64,000 nt of DNA from Fennellomyces sp. T-0311. Its lineage: Eukaryota; Mucoromycota; Mucoromycetes; Mucorales; Lichtheimiaceae. The notes beneath the pieces were generated by a model. The model was given only the letters and a program-made list of their open reading frames with translations, did not search any database and was not told the origin of the DNA. The stretch is from the NCBI GenBank assembly GCA_025266875.1, contig JALLLT010000017.1, forward strand, positions 1-64,000, written 5' to 3'. Of this stretch, positions 58,450 through 64,000 are shown piece after piece; positions within the stretch are counted from its first letter, which is position 1, and every line of letters starts with the position of its first letter. Both the position numbers and the translations under genes were made by a program.

Positions 58450-61400
58450 TGGCAGAATATGTTTCAGAAAAGAAGAAGCAAGCGACTACACTAACACCGC
58501 TGCCGAATTTTTGAGTGTGCCAAGGGCGCGCTGAGGAAAAAAAGCTGACACTTGGCGATCCAACTTCTTGGCCCTTCCTCGCTCTAAGCCTTGCTAAGCC
58601 CTTTGCTCTCTCTTGGTGCATCCAATCGCCCCCATTGGACCAGTCTCATTTGCTTCGCTTTGGCTCGAGCGAGTCTTTGTTGGTGTCGGACGATAGAATA
58701 TGTAGGCAGATAAAAGTATGCAATGATATCATGTCATACAATAGGGCAATTGATTTGCATCATGGTCATCCACCAAAACGAGAAGGCGACGCCCTCCTTT
58801 CAACGTGCTCACCTTGCCTGAATCAGATTAAGGCGTGCCAACAACTCAGCAACATTGACAGCTCGCTTGATCGGAACTCGTAATAAACCCTTCCCCTCCC
58901 CTTCTTTTGCATCTAGAACCCTGGCACGTTTTACCTTCTTTTTTATTTTACCTTCTTTTCATTCGTCTTTCTCACTCAAACACGAAATACCGCGGTCGAT
59001 CACATGCCGGTGCAAATAAATAGATATATTTGTGTGATGTGCAACGCCGTAGGAAAATAGGAAATGGCCATGGCTCTCCTTATTTATATTAAGTGATTGA
59101 AATCTGCGTCTGAAAAGCACCCACGTCAACTGGCACTTCCGATGCTTAAGTTACTCTTGGAGCGACTGTGCATGCAGGATTCTCGGCTCTATAGGGACAG
59201 CCTGTGGGTGGTACAGCGGATTGTGATGCTGGGCATGCTGTTTGACCAGTACTCGTACAGAGCATTCTTAAAGGTACCGTCCTTTTTCGAAAATATGGAC
59301 AACCCGACATTGTACTGGAATGAGCTCTGTAACGTTCTCTTCTGCTGGCAGCAACGGCGTTATTTTTTATTGAAAAAGAAAATCAGGATGCGTGGAGCGC
59401 AGCCAGGCGATCGGCATTGCTTATTATTGTTGGTAAGAAAATAGAACCGTTTGTGAGGAGACCGGTTATTTCCTTCCATAATGCAGCCATCTGGTGAGCA
59501 GCTTGAGCTCGGTCGATGGAAAGCATCCATGACTGACTGTACGCGTATTGATCAATTTTACACAATTTGTACGTACGTACGGAATATGATGTGCTTAACG
59601 ACGGTCCAATAATATGTAAGCATTCCTGCTAAACTCACATCATCAACAACAGCAAAAGCATCATCATTCGTTATGTGCACATGTTTGCATACTAGGTGCA
59701 ACATATGACAAACCGATATCGATAGGAAAATGTGCGCAACTATACCCTAGTCTGACATCTTCCTTCAACAGACATGATGTCAGGTTCAAGAAATTCGCCG
59801 ATTTGCAACAAAACCATGATATGCCTACGTACCAGATGATGGAGTGATTTGCTCCAGATCAGTACTAATAGCACGTATTTATGTCTGAAATAACCCGATG
59901 GAAACGAAATGCTTCTTCCATTTAAATATTCGAATGAGCTACGTACTTCACAACGATTATAAAAATACGCTCATGTTTTGCTGGCTCACCATTTTTCCTA
60001 GGGAGATTTGAAGATATATATGGCAAACTTTAAGAGCATGTTAGAGGATACATTTCGATATGGATCATTAAAACTAAGCGCAGTAAGAGCATTTTTGGTT
60101 CCATCAGTCCCTTGAGAACTCATGTATTGCCATGCACCGCACTTTATACCGGTAACTGGCCTGTTATGGTGTAGCCCATCGTCAAGATATCAATCTGCTT
60201 TGACAGGCGATCTGTGGTATGTGTAAATAAAAAATTACTATTTCGCTTGGCTTATACGACAAAGATTTTCTTAAACGAGATGACAATTTACTGTATCATC
60301 GCAGTATTAGAACTGCTCTTTTTGCACCTGCATCTTTTCATGACAACAAGCATACATTAATCACTCGGGAACACACTGTCCCATTAATAGACAAACACGT
60401 TACTGCACTCTACTTTAATCGTAGTGTTGGCATGCGATGATCACCATCGCCTACGGATCGTAACGCACATCATCAGCCTTGCAACCATAGGATATCGGTC
60501 ATAACGCTACATAAATTGGGTGTCACTGAAATTAAGCCAAGTACAGTTAGAAAGTCCCTTTTGTGACACACATGCTCTGTTTTTTCTGAAAAATGGATTA
60601 ACATATCCTCAAAAAGGATAAACAAATCAACTAAATAAAAACATTTAACCTTTAAGACTTTTGTTGTAAAAAGGAAGTAATCTCCGTTCGAGCAGTCTAA
60701 AAAGCATATATGAGAACAGAGGAAGCCGGTAAATATACGCACCGTAACTTATGATTGTAGAAGACCATAAAGAACTTCTCATTGCTGGCAACTTAGATAC
60801 GACCTTACTAACTTATAACTACGACCTTGTTTGACAACGCTGTTGCTTTGGCTTACGTGATCACATGTACAGGCACGGGTCAAGGAACTTTCGCGCAAGG
60901 TGCAGATTTGTTTAAAATTGTTGGTAAGCATTGTATGGCCCGAAGAGATAATAAAAATATGTAATTTTCTACACGGTGAGCAAAGACTTTGTAGCGAAAC
61001 TATTTATGAAAGAATCGATGGCCATAATATATTACACTTATTTAAGGATAAGCCAAAGATAAATGCTATAAACTGTGCACCAGTATGGCATTGCAGGGTT
61101 GCTATAGTACTGATATGAAATAAGAAGTGGACGCAGGATAGATTAATTATGGGCTGTATATATTTCGAAAACTTTATCATATTGACACCGTTTCTCTTGC
61201 TGTCTGTATCACTGCAATATGTGATCACGGGATACACCGGTTCCCTGTACACAGCACTGGTTAAATGGAAGTCAAGGCCAAGCTAAAGCTGAAACCATCG
61301 GCTCCTGAAGTTTAAATACCACTGAGGAGCATGCTGTTTAATCTGACTCGCCGTGGTGACAGCTATCGAATGCGTGGAGAGGAGGTTTCCGAGCAAAATC

Positions 61401-61936
61401 ATAACTTCTATATATGTCAGATATGCGGTTTTAGTTTGGAGTCCGGCGCGATGTATATAATGGTAACAGTAGTAAAAATAGAGACGGAAGAGAATCGGAA
61501 AACCGGATTGCTTCCACTGTAATACAGAGAGAGTCAAAACCCTTCACTCCTCCTAAACTGAATATTCCATACCCACAGAATAAAAAATGAGGGGGCTTTT
61601 TTGAGTTGTATATGCCAGTTCAAATATGCTGCCCCTTATCCCTTGTTTCTATAGTGTTTAAATTGTGTGTAACTCGTGCTCGGGCAACGGCTCATACCTT
61701 TGACGTTGACGTCCCACACTGTATATCATCTTAACCACGTTACACACTAGGGTCTCGTGGCCGATACACTTTTTGCGGTAATGCTCGCCGAAAATAGTTT
61801 TCCAGTAAATAGGTGATAGAGGCCATGAAAAATGCTGTGACATCGAAAAATACAACCCAGTCATGCCTTACTTAGCATAACCTACTTTTATATATATTCG
61901 AAGGGGATAAGGAGGGCTAGATCATCACCGAGTACA
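58450..61936. other. Long intergenic stretch, no supported gene
   Basis: About 3.5 kb. The first few hundred bases are the Ral-like promoter. Open frames at 59097-59444, 60900-61118 and 61331-61522 are short and match nothing I know. AT-rich from about 59550 on. Confidence 0.4.
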
Positions 61937-61946
61937 TATATAAAAG
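61937..61946 (+). promoter_or_regulatory. TATA box of the KNH-like gene
   Basis: TATATAAAAG, 75 nt before the ATG at 62021, followed by a pyrimidine-rich initiator/leader (CTTTTCTTTTGTTTTCTAC). This combination is typical of a strongly expressed fungal gene. Confidence 0.6.
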
Positions 61947-62020
61947 CATAATATATTACTCTCGACCTTTTCTTTTGTTTTCTACAGCTTTTACCTTTTT
62001 CCATTTCTCACTCTCTCACG

Positions 62021-62766
62021 ATGAAATTCGTTCACCTTTTGGTTGTATTGGCAGGCACCATCTCCTCGTTCACTCAGGCTCAAACTAGCAGTGCTGGTAT
62101 TGCCGTCACAGCCCCGCTTCAAGGCGTAAGTTTATTCAGGAGAAAGTTTGACTCTCCAAAGTGGTTATCGGGTCTGTGTGTACTTACTTTCGTTGTTACG
62201 TAGACCGTTTGGACAGCCGGTAAGACAGAACAAGTCGCTTGGTATGGGAATAAGCAAGAGAGAGTCGACGCGGATCTCACCTGACATAAAAACTTTATAA
62301 AGGACGGTTCAGGATCAGAGCGCAACAACCATCAACACCGTTGAGCTTCGCAACGGCGGCCAAGGCAATCTTCAAGTAGTTGGTATCGTTGGAAAGGATC
62401 TCCCGATCGCCGATGGCAAATGGGCCTGGAATATTCCCGTGGACACAAAGACAGATTCTACCTGTAAGTTGAAATTGAGGTAATAATGGCGAAACTGTGA
62501 CACTAAACATGTGCATCTCGTCTATAGACGTACTGGTCTTCAAGAGCAGCAAGGGCGATACCTACTCACCATACTTCACTATCATGGCTGCTGACCCAAG
62601 CGCCATTGCCAGCGCTAGTGCATCTGCAGCGGCCAATAGCTCTGCTTCTGGATCGGGAGCACAAGCAAGCTCTACGAACGATGAATCCGGTGCTTCCACA
62701 ATGTACAAGTCGACATTGCTGGCAGGTGGTTTGAGTGCCGCCGCGATCGCCGGTCTCTTGATTTAA
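62021..62766 (+). CDS. KNH/Kre9-like GPI-anchored cell-surface protein
   Basis: Four exons: 62021-62125, 62204-62241, 62303-62463, 62528-62766; 180 aa. Signal peptide MKFVHLLVVLAGTISSFTQA, then the Kre9/Knh1-type N-terminal domain: ITVAPLQGTVWTAG-like core (read here as VTAPLQGTVWTAGKTEQVAW), NLQVVGIVGKDLPIADGKW and the closing strand YVLVFKSSKGDTYSPYFTI. A Ser/Ala-rich stalk (about residues 125-160) leads to a C-terminal hydrophobic tail LLAGGLSAAAIAGLLI, the pattern of GPI attachment. Such proteins are abundant in fungal walls; Kre9 itself takes part in beta-1,6-glucan assembly. Exon 2 of 38 nt is fixed by phase on both sides. Confidence 0.85.
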
Positions 62767-63119
62767 TTCCTCACTTTCTTAATGCCTTTTCACCTTTAAC
62801 ATACACATATACGCGTAACAAGTACACACGTGCGTAATAATCTGTATTGCATAGTAGTAGCTCTTTAACTCTAGTAAAAAAATTATCGCTATAAGTTTTT
62901 CCCTCGATATGTATCGTAGTTTATGTGTCACAGCACGGGTAGATCCCGCCAAACTGTTATAGTATAGTATGCTTTTTTAAGGTCCAACAAGGATCGGGAG
63001 CGTGTGCGCCCATGTTCACACACACACACACATTATTGTTGTCAACTATTCCTTGACAGGATTCAACCACGAGTATCCAATTTCACATCACTAAAACGCC
63101 AGCCATCCGGTCTGTTTAA
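62767..63119. other. Intergenic, convergent 3' ends
   Basis: 350 bp between the KNH-like gene and the MED4 gene, which converge. Contains a short CA microsatellite and nothing else recognised. Confidence 0.4.
63017..63032. repeat. (CA)n microsatellite
   Basis: Eight CA dinucleotides in a row within the convergent intergenic region. Confidence 0.8.
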
Positions 63120-63144
63120 TTATACATTGACTAAATAGACGATA

Positions 63145-63999
63145 TCATGATGCCAAATCAGGATTGAGGTCAAGAATCCAGAATGGATCTCCTTGTGCTT
63201 CTTCTGCCGGTGCCGGCCGTGCTCCTGACTTTGTACCCTCATCATCGGCCGATGCTTCGCTATCCGAACTTTCGACTGGGAAATGGCGTGAGTTTTCTGC
63301 AAACGATCTGCGGAAGTAAAAAAGCAATAAACAACGTACATTGATCCTCTTGACCAGCAAGTTGCTGTGCGCCTGCATGTTGTCGATACACCAAACCTCT
63401 CCGCATTCGCTCCTCATCAGGGTATGGCTTCTCAAACACCTTGACGTCGGTGCTAGATAAATCGAACCCAGGAGGTGCGGATGTATATTTTGCGAGTTTG
63501 GCCGCATAAGACAGTATATCTTTGAAATCCACGTTGGCTGGAGCATAAACTTGTCAGTAACAGTGTCCCATCGATTTGCTTCGCTCATTACATTGATCTG
63601 CATATCGTATGGCTTTGGTTTGTTGAGATGCCTCCGTTAGATCTTGCTCCAAGTCTTCGCGTGCCACGTTGAGTTTTTCCACTAGATCGAGTAGTGCTTG
63701 TTGATGTCGTTGGATCTCATCCTGTACCTTGATAATGCGGCGTTGTTGTGCCTGGTGTTTCTCAACTAAATCGCTGTCAGAATCTATAAACTAACAGACA
63801 GATTTTGGCAAGGACGGTTACTTTGTTCGAGTGCGGCTTGGAGTCGATTGTCTACTTCAACGATGCGCTTCACAAGCTGTTCGGGATCAGCAACGGTTGT
63901 ATTTTCAGCAATTGCGGCCAACGCTTTAAAGAATTGTCGTGTCAGATCAGAGTATTCCGTAAGTAAGCTGCCAACTTGATCGCGTAAAGAAAGTTCCAT
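63145..63999 (-). CDS. MED4: Mediator complex subunit 4
   Basis: Exons: 63999-63822, 63783-63592, 63537-63340 and a last exon in 63310-63145. Start MELSLRDQVGSLLTEYSDLT, then a long coiled-coil (AALEQNSDSDLVEKHQAQQR, IQRHQQALLDLVEKLNVARE), and the MED4 signature DFKDILSYAAKLAKYTSAPP with PYPDEERMRRGLV. The C-terminus SFAENSRHFPVESSDSEASA...ILDLNPDLAS is acidic, as in other MED4 proteins. MED4 belongs to the Middle module that links regulators to RNA polymerase II. The last junction is odd: only a 28-nt intron puts the acidic tail in frame, while the alternative (32 nt) yields a basic tail ending near 63120. The ATG is one base from the window edge, so an upstream exon cannot be excluded. Confidence 0.82.
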
Positions 64000-64000
64000 A

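Noticed and set aside
59097..59444. Plus-strand open frame of 115 codons with amphipathic look
   Set aside because: No promoter, homology or splice support; Leu/Arg content fits chance in this region. Kept only as intergenic.

Overview
The window looks like nuclear DNA of an early-diverging filamentous fungus, most probably a Mucoromycota (Mucorales-type) species. The evidence is gene-dense eukaryotic DNA with many short spliceosomal introns (about 50-60 nt, GT-AG with a few GC-AG), fungal genes (beta-1,3-glucan synthase, Csf1, a KNH-like GPI wall protein), a Ral-type GTPase, folliculin and CREG homologues that yeasts lack or have reduced, and members of protein families I associate with expanded Mucorales hypotheticals. 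There is no rRNA, tRNA or CRISPR that I can support. Exon coordinates below were worked out by hand from reading frame, splice sites and family conservation.

Layout. 0.6-9.2 kb: HAD phosphatase (+), mitochondrial dihydrolipoamide dehydrogenase (-), CREG-like secreted flavin-fold protein (-), folliculin/Lst7 (-), an unidentified coiled-coil protein (+). 9.2-11.1 kb: succinate-semialdehyde dehydrogenase (-). 11-16.7 kb is a transposon-worn region: a PD-(D/E)XK-like hypothetical gene with a 132-bp MITE at its 5' end, a gene fragment, and a dead Tc1/mariner-like DDE transposase. 16.7-28.2 kb: a complete Csf1 bridge-like lipid-transfer protein gene (21 exons, 3433 aa). 28.5-30.5 kb: a broken member of the PD-(D/E)XK-like family. 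32-36 kb: second-largest subunit of RNA polymerase I. 36-40.6 kb: a small membrane protein, an SCI1-like basic protein and a single-pass protein with a propeller-like lumenal part. 40.6-48.7 kb is again accessory: a LINE reverse-transcriptase scrap, an intact PD-(D/E)XK-like family gene, a hairpin MITE and a 401-bp tandem repeat. 48.7-51.7 kb: three tandem, intronless, divergent multi-pass membrane protein genes. 51.9-57.1 kb: FKS-type glucan synthase. 57.7-58.4 kb: Ral-like GTPase. 58.5-62 kb: no gene seen. 62.0-62.8 kb: KNH-like GPI protein. 63.1-64.0 kb: Mediator subunit 4, whose start codon lies at the window edge.

The genes are mostly unrelated housekeeping genes and do not form an operon-like unit. 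Functional themes: cell wall and polarity (FKS, KNH-like protein, Ral), membrane lipid transfer (Csf1), mitochondrial and GABA-shunt metabolism (LPD, SSADH), transcription (Pol I subunit, MED4). The less explained material is the set of three related PD-(D/E)XK-like genes next to transposon debris, the tandem membrane-protein cluster, the 401-bp repeat and the MITE family.
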